The notes under the pieces: model-generated | What the model was told of the DNA's origin: nothing | Databases searched by the model: none | The model's input: only the letters and a program-made list of their open reading frames with translations | Program-made: the position numbers and the translations under genes | In this document: positions 8,372-18,201 of the stretch, piece by piece | How the letters are laid out: each line of letters starts with the position of its first letter | How positions within the stretch are numbered: the stretch's first letter is position 1 | Assembly: GCA_033763795.1 (NCBI GenBank) | Contig: JANRJV010000011.1 | Location: 99,645 to 163,644 of the forward strand | Source: JAEUIV01 sp033763795 | Lineage (GTDB): Bacteria; Planctomycetota; Phycisphaerae; Phycisphaerales; UBA1924 | DNA length: 64,000 nt | Reading direction: 5' to 3'

Positions 8372-10135
8372 ATGCACGTCGATCCATCCGAACTCAAGCA
8401 ACGCAAGATCGGACGCATCCTCACCAAGCTGGGGAAGGTGTCGCGCGAGACCGTGCACGAAGCGCTCGCCATCCAGCAGAGCCGGCAGGTGAAGGTCCTG
8501 CTGGGTCAACTGCTCGTCGAGCTCGGGCACATCACCCAGCGCGACGTCAACGAAGCCCTCGCCGGTCAGGCGGGAATGGCCTACGTCGATCTTGACGCCT
8601 TCCAGCTCGATGACCAGACCAAGGCGTCGCTCCCCGCCCAGACCGCGCTCGCCTATCAGGTCATCCCCATCGCGTTCGATCCCAAGACGCGCTCGATCAA
8701 GATCGCGCTCAAGTCTCCCCAGAACTTCCGCGCGGTCGACGACCTCCGCACCCTGATGGGCTTCAAGGTCGAGGCCGTTGTGGCGGACGACAAGAAGGTC
8801 GACGAGCTCCTCCAGAAGCACTACGCGGGGCAGCGGGCCTCCGTGGGCGACCTCGTCAGCGAGATGGCCTCCGACGCCAAGCTCTCCAAGCTCGCCAAGA
8901 CCGGGGCGGCGGCCGGGGCCGCGGGCGGCGCGTCCATCGACCTCGACGCCGTCATGGACGCGGCTCAGGACAACAAGGTCATCCAGCTCCTGAACCTCGT
9001 CCTCCTGCAGGCCATCAAGGACAAGGCCTCCGACATCCACTTCGAGCCCTTCGAGGACGAGTTCAAGATGCGCTACCGCATCGACGGCGTCCTCTACGAG
9101 ATGGTCCCGCCCCCCAAGCACCTGGGCCCCGCCATCACCAGCCGCGTCAAGGTCATGGCGAACCTCGACATCGCCGAACGCCGACTCCCCCAGGACGGCC
9201 GCGTCGAGCTCACCGTCGGCGGAAACCCCGTCGACCTCCGCGTCGCCGTCCTCCCCACGATGTACGGCGAGAGCGTCGTCATGCGCGTCCTCGACAGATC
9301 AAACGTCGAGCTCTCGCTCGACCGCGTCGGGCTCTCTCCCGAAAACCTGGAGATCGTCCGCTCCGTCATCAACCGCCCCAACGGGATCGTCATCGTCACG
9401 GGCCCCACCGGCTCGGGCAAGACGACCACGCTCTACGCCGCCCTCGCCGAGCTCAACGACGTCGAGACCAAGATCCTCACCGCCGAGGACCCCGTCGAGT
9501 ACGACATCGACGGGCTCGTCCAGTGCCAGATCAACAACGAGGCGGGCCTGACCTTCGCCAAGTGCCTCCGCAGCTTCCTCCGCCAGGACCCCGACATCAT
9601 CCTCGTCGGTGAGATCCGCGACCTCGAGACCGCGCAGATCGCCGTGCAGGCCTCGCTGACGGGCCACCTCGTCTTCTCCACGCTGCACACCAACGACGCC
9701 CCCAGCTCCATCGTCCGTCTGCTGGACCTGGGGCTCGAGGCGTTCCTCCTGACCGCGACGATCGAGGCGATCATCGCCCAGCGACTGGTCCGCACCGTCT
9801 GCCCCAAGTGCCGCGAGGCCTACGACCCGACCGAGGAGCAGCTGATGGAGCTGGACCTCAGCCCGCAGGCCGTGCTGGGCAAGAAGTTCTTCCGGGGCAG
9901 AGGCTGCGACAACTGCCACGGCTCGGGGTACCGCGGCCGGACCGCGCTCTTCGAGATCATGGCCATGGACGACACGCTCCGCGACCTCGTGATGAAGCAG
10001 GCGAGCACCGCCGTCATCAAGGACGAGGCCCGCAAGCGCGGCATGCGCACGCTCCGCGAATCGGGGCTGCGCGCCATCTACGAGGGTCTCACAACGATCG
10101 ACGAGGTCGTGCGCGAGACGGTGCTGGAAGACTAA
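8372..10135 (+). CDS. gspE: GspE/PilB-family assembly ATPase (second copy)
   Basis: This 587-residue paralogue of the ATPase at 5238 carries the MshEN-type N-domain (about 1-150) and an Ala/Gly linker (about 178-188). The motor has Walker A GPTGSGKT (344-351), Walker B IILVGEIRD (409-417), His box HLVFSTLHT (432-440) and Cys pairs 477/480 and 512/515. It sits directly upstream of the PilC/GspF platform and the pseudopilin genes, so it is the likelier partner of the pseudopilus, but sequence alone does not separate GspE from PilB. A 191-base gap before it suggests its own promoter. The ATG at 8372 begins with a plausible MHVDPSELKQ; its ribosome binding site is weak. Confidence 0.95.
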   Translation: MHVDPSELKQRKIGRILTKLGKVSRETVHEALAIQQSRQVKVLLGQLLVELGHITQRDVNEALAGQAGMAYVDLDAFQLDDQTKASLPAQTALAYQVIPIAFDPKTRSIKIALKSPQNFRAVDDLRTLMGFKVEAVVADDKKVDELLQKHYAGQRASVGDLVSEMASDAKLSKLAKTGAAAGAAGGASIDLDAVMDAAQDNKVIQLLNLVLLQAIKDKASDIHFEPFEDEFKMRYRIDGVLYEMVPPPKHLGPAITSRVKVMANLDIAERRLPQDGRVELTVGGNPVDLRVAVLPTMYGESVVMRVLDRSNVELSLDRVGLSPENLEIVRSVINRPNGIVIVTGPTGSGKTTTLYAALAELNDVETKILTAEDPVEYDIDGLVQCQINNEAGLTFAKCLRSFLRQDPDIILVGEIRDLETAQIAVQASLTGHLVFSTLHTNDAPSSIVRLLDLGLEAFLLTATIEAIIAQRLVRTVCPKCREAYDPTEEQLMELDLSPQAVLGKKFFRGRGCDNCHGSGYRGRTALFEIMAMDDTLRDLVMKQASTAVIKDEARKRGMRTLRESGLRAIYEGLTTIDEVVRETVLED

Positions 10136-10175
10136 CGGTCTGGCCGCGCCTGCCAGCGGCCCGGAGTGACAAGGG

Positions 10176-11450
10176 ATGCCTACGTTCCAGTACGAGGCCC
10201 TCGATAAGTCGGGCAAGCGTCAGAAGGGCACCGTGGAGGCCGCCAGCAGCGAGGAGGCCATCCAGCGGATCAAGCTCCAGCAGCTGTACCCCACGACGGT
10301 CAGCGAGGTGAAGGGGAAGAAGTCGGGCAAGGCGGCCCCCGCCCCCGTCAAGAAGAAGAAGGGCGGCTTCAGCATCGGCCGCGTCAAGGCCAAGCAGCTC
10401 ACCGTCTTCACACGCCAGCTCTCCACCCTGCAGGACGCCGGCCTCCCGCTCCTCCGCTCGCTGCAGATCCTCGAAGCGCAGCAGCGCCCAGGGAAGCTCA
10501 AGACCGTCCTCCTGGGCGTCGTGGAAGAGGTCGAGGGCGGCGCGTCGCTCTCCGAAGCCATGAGCAAGCAGCCCAAGGGCTTCGACACCCTCTACTGCAA
10601 GATGGTCGCCGCGGGCGAGGTCGGCGGCGTGCTCGACGTCATCCTCCAGCGACTCGCCGACTTCATGGAGAAGGCCCAGCGACTCAAGAGCAAGGTCGTC
10701 GGCGCCATGATCTACCCCGTCGCCGTCATCATCGTCGCCCTCGCGATCGTGACCGGCATCATGTACTTCATCATCCCGAAGTTCCAGGAGATCTTCGCGG
10801 ACTTCGGCGTCGAGCTGCCCCTCCTCACCAACCTGCTCATCCGCGCCAGCGATTGGGTCGCCGGCAACTATCCCACCAAGGGCGCCATGATGATGCCCGG
10901 CGCCGTCTACCTCGCCGCCGCTCCCTTCGTCATCTTCTTCGTGCTCAAGATGGTCCGCAAGACCAAGTACGGCAAGGCCTTCCTCGACTCGCTCCTGCTG
11001 TTCATCCCCGTCATCGGGCCGCTGGTCCGCAAGACCGTCATCGCCCGCTTCACGCGCACGCTGGGAACGCTCGTCGCCGCGGGCGTCCCCATCCTCGAAG
11101 CCGTCACCATCACCAAGGAGACCAGCGGCAACTACGTCTTCGAGAAGGCGCTCGGCAAGGTCCACGACTCCATCCGCGAGGGCGAGAGCTTCGCCGGGCC
11201 CCTCCGCGAGTCGAAGACCTGCGACGCCATCGTCGTCAACATGATCGACGTCGGCGAAGAGACCGGCGACCTCGACACCATGCTCCTCAAGATCGCCGAC
11301 AACTACGACGAGGAGGTCGACATCGCCGTCGGCGGCCTCATCAAGCTCATCGAGCCCATGCTCGTCGTCGGTCTGGGCGGCCTGATCGGAACCATCGTCG
11401 TCGCCATGTTCCTCCCACTCGTCGCCATGATCGAGAGCCTCCAGAAGTGA
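10176..11450 (+). CDS. pilC: Inner-membrane platform protein PilC/GspF
   Basis: The 424-residue protein opens with the family signature PTFQYEALDKSGK. A basic linker follows (GKKSGK to KKKKGG), then two repeated T2SSF domains at about 70-195 and 275-400. Membrane segments are visible around VVGAMIYPVAVIIVALAIV (about 170-190), around 245-260 and near the C-terminus (VVGLGGLIGTIVVAMFLPL). The protein anchors the assembly ATPase and the growing pseudopilus. GGAG lies 9 bases before the ATG. The 3' end overlaps the next gene by four bases (GTGA), which implies translational coupling. Confidence 0.95.
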   Translation: MPTFQYEALDKSGKRQKGTVEAASSEEAIQRIKLQQLYPTTVSEVKGKKSGKAAPAPVKKKKGGFSIGRVKAKQLTVFTRQLSTLQDAGLPLLRSLQILEAQQRPGKLKTVLLGVVEEVEGGASLSEAMSKQPKGFDTLYCKMVAAGEVGGVLDVILQRLADFMEKAQRLKSKVVGAMIYPVAVIIVALAIVTGIMYFIIPKFQEIFADFGVELPLLTNLLIRASDWVAGNYPTKGAMMMPGAVYLAAAPFVIFFVLKMVRKTKYGKAFLDSLLLFIPVIGPLVRKTVIARFTRTLGTLVAAGVPILEAVTITKETSGNYVFEKALGKVHDSIREGESFAGPLRESKTCDAIVVNMIDVGEETGDLDTMLLKIADNYDEEVDIAVGGLIKLIEPMLVVGLGGLIGTIVVAMFLPLVAMIESLQK

Positions 11451-12577
11451 TCCCCCGTCACCGAGCGACAACCCCCGCCCCCGCCCGCGCCGCGCGCGGC
11501 TTCACGATCATCGAGCTGATCGTCGTCGTGGGCATCATCGCCGTCATCGCGGGGATCCTGCTCGCGACCTTCGGCCGGGTCCGCAACGCCTCCCAGCGCG
11601 GCGCCGACGAACGCTTCAACTCCACCATCGGGCAGGCGGTCCAGGCCTTCGAGCGCGATCTCCGCTACCTCCCGCCCCTGCTCATCCCCCGAGCCGCCGC
11701 GCTCGCGGACGTCGTCGCCGTGGGCGAGCTCACCCCCGGCAACAACGCCGAGGTCGGGGTCCCCGACGCCATGTTCTCAACCCCCGCGGACCTGCGCACC
11801 GCGCTCGACCGCGCCCGCTACGGCAGCGAGTTCTCACTCGCCGCCTACCTCATGGGAACCGGAGACATCAACAACTCCGAGGCCACCGCCGACGAAACGC
11901 TGGGCCGCAACGACGACGAGGACGACGGCCTCGCCGGCCCCGGCATCCGCGACCCCGGGCCCGACCGCTCGTGGGGCGGCGCCGCCGACCGCGTCGCTCA
12001 GCGCAACACCCCGGGCAGTGCCATCAAGACCGGCCGCACCTTCGGCCCGTACCTCGACCCCGCCCAGCTCGCCGGCAACATCAAGCTCGACACACGCACC
12101 GGCCTCTTCAAGTTCGTCGACGCCCACGGCCAGCCCGTCCGCTACTACACGGGCTGGCCCAAGCGCTCCCGCACCGGCGGCCAGCCCCAGCCCAGCATCG
12201 ATCACACGCCCATCGAGCTCCGCACCGCCGCGGCCGTCGAAGCACAGATCGACGCCGGCGGCACCCCCAACCTCGACCTCGAGCGCGGCGTCTTCAACGC
12301 TCCGTTCATGATCGTCTCCGCCGGCAAGCCCCAGGCCTTCGAGCCCAACGGAACAGCCATCCCATTCTTCGGCGACCGCAAGCGCGACGCCGCCGAACTC
12401 TCCGCCGCACTCGCCCTCATCGATTACGGGGCCAACCGCCCCTTCAACATCGGCGATCTCTCGCTCATCAACGAGTGCGACACGGCGTGGGTCCCCCCCG
12501 GAGAGCTCACGGGCGAAACCGAGGAGCGCCAGACCCTCCTCGACGATCTGCTCTCCAACGTGAGGTTCGTGCCGTGA
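11447..12577 (+). CDS. GspG-like pseudopilin, enlarged
   Basis: The GTG at 11447 overlaps the pilC stop and gives 376 residues. The N-terminus is a class III prepilin leader: Arg-rich pre-sequence, Gly18 cut before Phe19, Glu23 at mature position +5, then a hydrophobic helix (GFTIIELIVVVGIIAVIAG). The prepilin peptidase should remove 18 residues. Following the helix, FNSTIGQAVQAFERDLRYLP resembles GspG-type pseudopilins, but the globular part is about twice the usual size and contains an acidic Asp/Glu/Asn-rich stretch (GRNDDEDDG). It is one of five consecutive prepilin-like genes, so it is probably a structural or minor pseudopilin. I do not recognise the extra domain. Confidence 0.85.
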   Translation: MIPRHRATTPAPARAARGFTIIELIVVVGIIAVIAGILLATFGRVRNASQRGADERFNSTIGQAVQAFERDLRYLPPLLIPRAAALADVVAVGELTPGNNAEVGVPDAMFSTPADLRTALDRARYGSEFSLAAYLMGTGDINNSEATADETLGRNDDEDDGLAGPGIRDPGPDRSWGGAADRVAQRNTPGSAIKTGRTFGPYLDPAQLAGNIKLDTRTGLFKFVDAHGQPVRYYTGWPKRSRTGGQPQPSIDHTPIELRTAAAVEAQIDAGGTPNLDLERGVFNAPFMIVSAGKPQAFEPNGTAIPFFGDRKRDAAELSAALALIDYGANRPFNIGDLSLINECDTAWVPPGELTGETEERQTLLDDLLSNVRFVP

Positions 12578-13371
12578 TGACGACCCACCCTCCCGTCAGC
12601 ATGCGCCCCCGCGCCCGCCGGGCCTTCACGCTCATCGAGATCCTCGTTGTCGCGGCGGTCATCGTCGTCCTGCTCGCGATCGTCGCGGGCGTAGGCGTCG
12701 CCGTTCTCAACCGCCAGCAGGGGACCGCCACGTCGCAGGTCCTCTCGACGCTCGACCGCGCCCTCGACGAATACATGCAGACCGCCGGCAACGGCGCTCC
12801 CCCCAAGTACTCCCGCGCCGACTACGTCGAAGTCCCGGGCCCGTCGGTCGTCCTGGGCGATTCCAAGTACTTCCGCGACTTCGGCTCCGCCGGCACCTCC
12901 TACCCCATCCGCCCCGACGCCGCCGTCTTCGTCCGCCAGACCATCGGCGCCGGCCGCGTGCAGGACATCATTCAAGGCATAGGCGAGCGCTTCCTCCGCC
13001 TCACCACAACCCCCGGCCAGGGCGCCGTCTCGGGCCGCGACATCGACCCCACTCCGTCCATCGTCGACCTCTGGGCCAAGGAGGACTGGGTCGCCCCCTT
13101 CGACCCCGCCACAAGCTCGGGCGACACCAACCAGTCGCTCATCTACTACGTCCATCCCAACAACCTGCTCGCCCAGGAGCTCTACGGACGCTGCGTCAAC
13201 GGCCGGCCCTACTTCATGTCCGCCGGGCCCGACCGGAAGTACGGCCTGCGCTCCGAGTTCCCCGCCAGCGCCACAAAGGACGAGGTCGAGAACGCCCTCA
13301 AGGACAACGTCTACTCCTACGCCGTCGGACCCGCCAACCTCACGCAGGACTTCTTCGACGGGTACCGCTGA
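12577..13371 (+). CDS. Pseudopilin with Ala at cleavage position -1
   Basis: The 264-residue protein overlaps the previous stop by one base (TGATG). Its leader MTTHPPVSMRPRARRA precedes the mature end FTLIEILVVAAVIVVLLAIV with Glu at +5. Position -1 is Ala16, not the near-invariant Gly. Known prepilin peptidases tolerate Ala there with reduced efficiency, so processing may be slow. The helix is followed by a GspG-like segment (STLDRALDEYMQTAGNGAPP) and a soluble domain with no recognisable family. Gene order puts it among the minor pseudopilins. Confidence 0.8.
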   Translation: MTTHPPVSMRPRARRAFTLIEILVVAAVIVVLLAIVAGVGVAVLNRQQGTATSQVLSTLDRALDEYMQTAGNGAPPKYSRADYVEVPGPSVVLGDSKYFRDFGSAGTSYPIRPDAAVFVRQTIGAGRVQDIIQGIGERFLRLTTTPGQGAVSGRDIDPTPSIVDLWAKEDWVAPFDPATSSGDTNQSLIYYVHPNNLLAQELYGRCVNGRPYFMSAGPDRKYGLRSEFPASATKDEVENALKDNVYSYAVGPANLTQDFFDGYR

Positions 13372-14534
13372 TGCCCACAGTGCGCACGACCATCCCGTTC
13401 CGCTCCCGCGGCTTCACCATCCTCGAGCTGCTGGTTGTCATCTCCATCATCCTCGTCGTCATCGCCTCCATCCTCCCCGCGTTCGGCCGCCTCATCGAGA
13501 GCCAGAACTACACCTCCGCCATCAACTCCGTCACCGCGACGCTCGGCAGCGCCCGCGCCCTGGCCATCAGCTCGGGCCGGCGCACTGGAGTCGTCTTCCT
13601 GTGGGACGAAGAACGCGAGCGCATGCGCCTCGAAGTCGTCCAGTACAACGCTCCGGGCTCGCTCCATTACTGGGCCACCCGCAGCAGCCAGTACGCCGAC
13701 GCCTTCGTGCCCGCCCCGAACATCGTGCCCGTCGAGCTCCCGCCGCGCATCGGAGTCTTCGGCCTCGCCCCCGTCTCCCTACGCCGCCCCGATCTCGACC
13801 CGCAGGCCGCGTCCATCTCCGACCTCAACAATCCCCTCACATCGCAGTGGGAGTGGTACGGCGGCGATGTGATCGACGGCGATGACAACGACCCAGCCAA
13901 CGACAGGCTCCTGTGGATTTTCCCCAGGAACGATCCGCGCATCTTCACGCCCCGCCGAGACTCGCGCGACCTGGGAATCGACCCCTGGGCACGCATCCTG
14001 GGACAGCCTACCGACGGCTCCATCACCGACTCCGAGGCCCAGCTCGCTCTCTGGAACGCCACCACCTTCTTCGTTCAGTTCGACGAGCGCGGCACCGCCG
14101 TCGCCGTTGCCCGCGACGGACGGGACGTCTCCAACGCCTACCTCGAGTTCCTCAACGAGCCGCGCGACCGCTCCGACCCGGATTCGCTCCCCTACGACAG
14201 CCCCTACACCTTCGACCCCTGGGGCAACGGCCCTGGCGTGCAGCAATCAGCCGTCGCCCAGGACCGCCGCGAGCGCAACCCCGAGGTGATGCTGCGCTCC
14301 GCCGATCAGTTCGCCGTCGTGGACTTGGGCCGCATGGTCGACGCCGTCGGCTCCGCCCGCGCCTGGCTCGTCCGCCCCGAATCGTCGCGGGCCCCGCAGC
14401 CCCTCTGGCTCGCCGACGCCGGGCTCTTCGACGACGAGCTGGCCCGCGAGGTCAGCCGCTGGATCGACCTCAACGCCGAGATCATCACCTTCAACCGCTT
14501 CAGCGGGAACGTCATTCGGAGGTCCCCGCAATGA
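13371..14534 (+). CDS. GspH-like pseudopilin
   Basis: The 387-residue protein is coupled to the previous gene by a one-base overlap. Gly14 precedes the mature end FTILELLVVISIILVVIASI, with Glu19 at +5. The segment after the helix (TSAINSVTATLGSARALAISSGRRTGVVF) matches the GspH/FimT pattern in which an alpha-helix leads into beta strands. The remaining 250 residues are large for GspH (normally near 170 residues) and rich in Asp, Asn, Pro and Arg. It is probably a minor, tip-complex pseudopilin. The last four bases overlap the next start (ATGA). Confidence 0.8.
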   Translation: MPTVRTTIPFRSRGFTILELLVVISIILVVIASILPAFGRLIESQNYTSAINSVTATLGSARALAISSGRRTGVVFLWDEERERMRLEVVQYNAPGSLHYWATRSSQYADAFVPAPNIVPVELPPRIGVFGLAPVSLRRPDLDPQAASISDLNNPLTSQWEWYGGDVIDGDDNDPANDRLLWIFPRNDPRIFTPRRDSRDLGIDPWARILGQPTDGSITDSEAQLALWNATTFFVQFDERGTAVAVARDGRDVSNAYLEFLNEPRDRSDPDSLPYDSPYTFDPWGNGPGVQQSAVAQDRRERNPEVMLRSADQFAVVDLGRMVDAVGSARAWLVRPESSRAPQPLWLADAGLFDDELAREVSRWIDLNAEIITFNRFSGNVIRRSPQ

Positions 14535-16111
14535 GACCGACGCCGCCCCCCGCCGCCCCGGCACCCCGCCGCCGCGGCTTCACGCTCATCGAAGTGCTTC
14601 TCGCCACGTTCATCATCGCGCTGGGCGTGCTGGGCCTGCTGGCGCTCTTCGCCGGCGCCGCGCGCCAGCAGCAGGCCTCCAACCAGGGAACCCTCGCGCT
14701 CTTCTCGACCTCCAGCGCCGAGACACGCCTCGTCGAAGCCTTCGGAACTCTCAGCGGCGCCGGCGCAGACCCCTGCCAGCCCGCCCTGCTCAACTTCACT
14801 CCCGATCGCTGGGTCCGCCTCTTCGCCGACACACGCCGCGGCGTGCTGCTCGCCCCCACCAGCGACGAACGCGAAGCCAACCAGACCTACTTCCTCGCCC
14901 AGCCCAGCGTCTCGCTCCCCCGCGTCATCTACACCGCGCCCCCGCCACCCGCGAACGAATCCGGCACCGATCCCGTCGACGAGGGCTTCCTCGCCGGGCA
15001 GCGCGACGGCGCCTTCGCCGAAGCTACCGGCGGCTCCGACGTCCTCGACCTGGGACAGATCCCCATCGAGCCCGGCTCGCTCGCCATCGAGGTCGCGACC
15101 TCCTTCACCGTCGATTCGGGCGGCGGCGTCTGGACACGCGTCGCCGGGCCCACCTACCAGTTCAGCCGCATCCCCGACCCGCTCAACCAGGGCTCGCGCA
15201 GCTGCTACCCCAGCGACCAGGGCAACCTCGGCCGATTCGTCTTCACGCTCAACGGCAACGTCAACCAGGACCCCGGCACGCTGCCCCCCGGCGCACTCGT
15301 CACCGACGAGTGCGAGCGCAACTGGATCATCGTCGACTGCGCCACCGACGGCGGCACCGCCGAGATCTTCGAGATGCACATCGGCGCCATCCGCGACGCC
15401 GTCCCCGAAGTCAACTGCCCGAACGCCACGGAGTCGGGCTTCCCCTCCGCGCGCGTCGAGTCGATCACCATCGTCAACTACCGCGAGCGCCGCAGCAACA
15501 TCGTCTCCGTCGCCGACCGCACACTCTCCCGCCTCGACGAGACCGCCCCCGGCGGCCGCCGACCCGACCAGGCCTACTCCGTCCTCTATCGCCGAGGGGT
15601 CACCGCCTCGCAGGCCATGGTCGTCACCTACCAGCTCACGCCCGCCTCCTCCGCCGCCGTCTACACGCCGCCCGAGCGCCCCTCGGACCTCTCCAGCAAC
15701 CGCGGCCCCATCCGCCGCGTCTCGCTCGAGCTCCGCCAGAACCCCGACACCGAGGAATACTTCGTCCGCACCGACAGCAACGAAGACCAGTGGGCCCTCG
15801 AACCCGGTCAGATCCTCGTCGCCGAGTACGCCACCCTCCCGCTGGGCGGCGGCAACGCCGGCTCCGACACGCCCGTCCGAGTCCTCCGCAAGGTGCGCGA
15901 GGTCAACAGCGGCGGCGACGCCACCGGATGGATCGGCATCCTCGACCGCGCCCCCCGCGCCCGCAACCAGAACCTCAAGCCACGCTCCGTCGCCTCCGTC
16001 CGCCTCGACTTCTTCGCCGTCGCCGACGCCGTCGAGAGTCTCGAGGACGGCTCGCTCTGGAAGCTCACGCCGATCGACGCACGGATCGTGCAGGTCTCGT
16101 CCCGCCAGTAA
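14531..16111 (+). CDS. GspI/PilV-like pseudopilin, 526 residues
   Basis: The ATG at 14531 overlaps the preceding stop. Gly16 precedes mature FTLIEVLLATFIIALGVLGLLALFAG, a helix pattern typical of GspI/PilV, including the Val-Leu-Ala and Leu-Gly-Val-Leu segments. The mature protein is several times longer than GspI and contains long Ser/Thr/Asp-rich predicted beta regions with several Cys (for example DECERNWIIVDCAT) that could form disulphides outside the cytoplasm. No recognised domain fills the extra length. Its place between GspH-like and GspJ-like genes supports a minor pseudopilin. Confidence 0.8.
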   Translation: MRPTPPPAAPAPRRRGFTLIEVLLATFIIALGVLGLLALFAGAARQQQASNQGTLALFSTSSAETRLVEAFGTLSGAGADPCQPALLNFTPDRWVRLFADTRRGVLLAPTSDEREANQTYFLAQPSVSLPRVIYTAPPPPANESGTDPVDEGFLAGQRDGAFAEATGGSDVLDLGQIPIEPGSLAIEVATSFTVDSGGGVWTRVAGPTYQFSRIPDPLNQGSRSCYPSDQGNLGRFVFTLNGNVNQDPGTLPPGALVTDECERNWIIVDCATDGGTAEIFEMHIGAIRDAVPEVNCPNATESGFPSARVESITIVNYRERRSNIVSVADRTLSRLDETAPGGRRPDQAYSVLYRRGVTASQAMVVTYQLTPASSAAVYTPPERPSDLSSNRGPIRRVSLELRQNPDTEEYFVRTDSNEDQWALEPGQILVAEYATLPLGGGNAGSDTPVRVLRKVREVNSGGDATGWIGILDRAPRARNQNLKPRSVASVRLDFFAVADAVESLEDGSLWKLTPIDARIVQVSSRQ

Positions 16112-16121
16112 GGAACGCTCG

Positions 16122-18140
16122 ATGACAGGAGCAGCGAACATCTCGACCCCGCGCGCGGCCCGCCGCCCCGGATTCACCATCGCCGAGCTCATCGTCGCCG
16201 TCGCCGCCGTCGCGCTCCTCACCGTCGGCATCGGGCAGCTCTTCTCCAGCGTCGGCCGGCTCGTCGGCTCCGGCGCCGCCCTCGCCGAGACCGATCAGTT
16301 CGCCCGCGCCGTCGCCACCCAGCTCCGAGACGACTTCGAATCGCTCGCCAGCATGCGCGGCGACGAGACCTTCGTCGCCATCCGCAATCGCGTGATGGGA
16401 GACGCCAACGGAAACGGCGCCCTCGACGCCGGCGAACGCGCCGTCTATCTCACCGCCGACGACCGCCAGGCCGACGCCCGCGACGAGATCCTCCCCTACA
16501 CCGCCGGGTCCCGCGCCATCACCGTCCGCCTCGACGAGATCATGTTCCTGGGCTTCGCCGGCAGCGGGGGCATCTACTCCTCCGCTCAGTTCCCCGCCGC
16601 CTTCACCGACCGCCCCACACCCTCCACGGAAGTCGCACGCATCTACTACGGCCACGGCCTCCGCCCCGCCCCCGACAACTTCGACCCCGACAACCCGCCC
16701 GCCAACTCCAACGTCCCCGTCCGCAGGTGGGTCCCTGACGGAGACTTCGGCCAGCGCCCGGGTGAAGCAAACTTCTTCGACCCCACGTCGCAGGTCAACG
16801 CCGGCCGCGTCGTCGGACTCAACGAGTACGCCGCCGACTGGCCCCTCATGCGTCACGCAATGCTGCTCTACGGCGGGCTCGCCGCCGGCTACGCCCCGGG
16901 CCCGAACCGCGCCTCGCAGGCCGGCGCCCCCTTCGACGAATCGCTCGTCTACGCCCCGTACATCCGCGACTTCGAAGCGCTGCCCGCCGCCCGCGGCCCC
17001 TTCTGGGGCTTCACCGACGCCAACATCACCTTCGGCCCGCTCCCGCGCGTGAACGCCTACAACGGTCCCCCGTACGCCCGGCTCGTCCGCCACGGACGCG
17101 TCGACCTCTGCGCGCAGTCGCCCGAAGACGTCCGCCGCTGGCTCGAAGGCCTCGATCCCGCGACTGTCCCGCCCGCGGAGTGGGGCGACGCCTCCGCCTT
17201 CGGCACGGGCCGCTTCGATGACGCCGCCAGCGCCGGCACGCCCCGCTGGGAAGTCACCGACGGCTTCCCCTCCACCAAGGTCGACGCACCGCTCTGGCGC
17301 CGCGCCGACCCGACCGTGGGCGACGACACAGACCAGGCCGAGAACATGCGCCGCCTCCGCTCCGCCATCGCCGGATGCTTCACGCGCCTCCAGACCGAGA
17401 CCGCGCCCAGGCTCTTCGACCGTAACGATGTCGTCTTCGACTCCGCCGGAACACCCGCCAACCTCTCGAGCGTCGACCCCCCGACCTCCGCGCTCATGGA
17501 CTCCGCCTTCACCATCGGCTCCCGCGTCACCAGCTTCGAGATCGCCTGGTCCGACGGCAAGACCTGGCTCAGCAGCACCCCGCTCGACCGCAACAACGAC
17601 GGCGACACAAACGACGCCGACGACCTCCGCGAAGACGACCTCATCTGGTACGACATCGACTTCGCACGCTTCGCCTCGCCCACCAACCCCGACCTCACCG
17701 ACTTCGGCGCGGGCAACCTCTACGGCACCGCCTCCGACGACGCGGACACCGATCCGGAAACCACCCGCGGCCAGCGCAACAACACCCTCTACACACCATC
17801 GAACGCCGCCCCGGGGGTCCCCGTCTACGACCCGCGCGAGACCTTCGGCCAGGTCGACAGCCCCGCCGCCGACGGCGCGGGCGACTTCGAGTATCTCGCC
17901 GTCTTCCCCTTCCGCACGCCCGACTCCAGCAGCGGGTACTCCCTGGGCATCTACCAGAAGCCCACGCGCATCCGCGTACGAATGACCGTGCTCGACGCGC
18001 AGTCGCGCCTCGGCACGCGCAGCGGCCGCGAAGCCGCCCAGGGAGAGCCCGGCGGCGGATCGCAATCCATCAGGGACGCCCAGGCAAGGCAGCAGAAGGG
18101 ACGTCAGTACGAGTTCCAGTTCTCCATCAGCCCCAATTGA
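16122..18140 (+). CDS. GspJ/PilW-like pseudopilin with EF-hand-like loops
   Basis: The 672-residue protein has a leader cut at Gly17, mature FTIAELIVAVAAVALLTVGIG with Glu22 at +5, and a following helix (ADQFARAVATQLRDDFESL-like) as in GspJ/PilW. Near residue 90 lies DANGNGALDAGE, which matches the Asp-x-Asn-x-Asn-x-x-x-Asp spacing of dockerin/EF-hand calcium loops. A second candidate, DRNNDGDTNDADD, lies near residue 490. GspJ of type II systems is normally about 200 residues, so most of this protein is extra. It is separated from the previous gene by 10 bases and belongs to the same operon. Confidence 0.8.
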   Translation: MTGAANISTPRAARRPGFTIAELIVAVAAVALLTVGIGQLFSSVGRLVGSGAALAETDQFARAVATQLRDDFESLASMRGDETFVAIRNRVMGDANGNGALDAGERAVYLTADDRQADARDEILPYTAGSRAITVRLDEIMFLGFAGSGGIYSSAQFPAAFTDRPTPSTEVARIYYGHGLRPAPDNFDPDNPPANSNVPVRRWVPDGDFGQRPGEANFFDPTSQVNAGRVVGLNEYAADWPLMRHAMLLYGGLAAGYAPGPNRASQAGAPFDESLVYAPYIRDFEALPAARGPFWGFTDANITFGPLPRVNAYNGPPYARLVRHGRVDLCAQSPEDVRRWLEGLDPATVPPAEWGDASAFGTGRFDDAASAGTPRWEVTDGFPSTKVDAPLWRRADPTVGDDTDQAENMRRLRSAIAGCFTRLQTETAPRLFDRNDVVFDSAGTPANLSSVDPPTSALMDSAFTIGSRVTSFEIAWSDGKTWLSSTPLDRNNDGDTNDADDLREDDLIWYDIDFARFASPTNPDLTDFGAGNLYGTASDDADTDPETTRGQRNNTLYTPSNAAPGVPVYDPRETFGQVDSPAADGAGDFEYLAVFPFRTPDSSSGYSLGIYQKPTRIRVRMTVLDAQSRLGTRSGREAAQGEPGGGSQSIRDAQARQQKGRQYEFQFSISPN

Positions 18141-18201
18141 CAGCGGGCAAGTGATGCGCGGCGGGGGCGATCCCAGCCACACCGCGCAAGCGAGGTCATC
18201 C

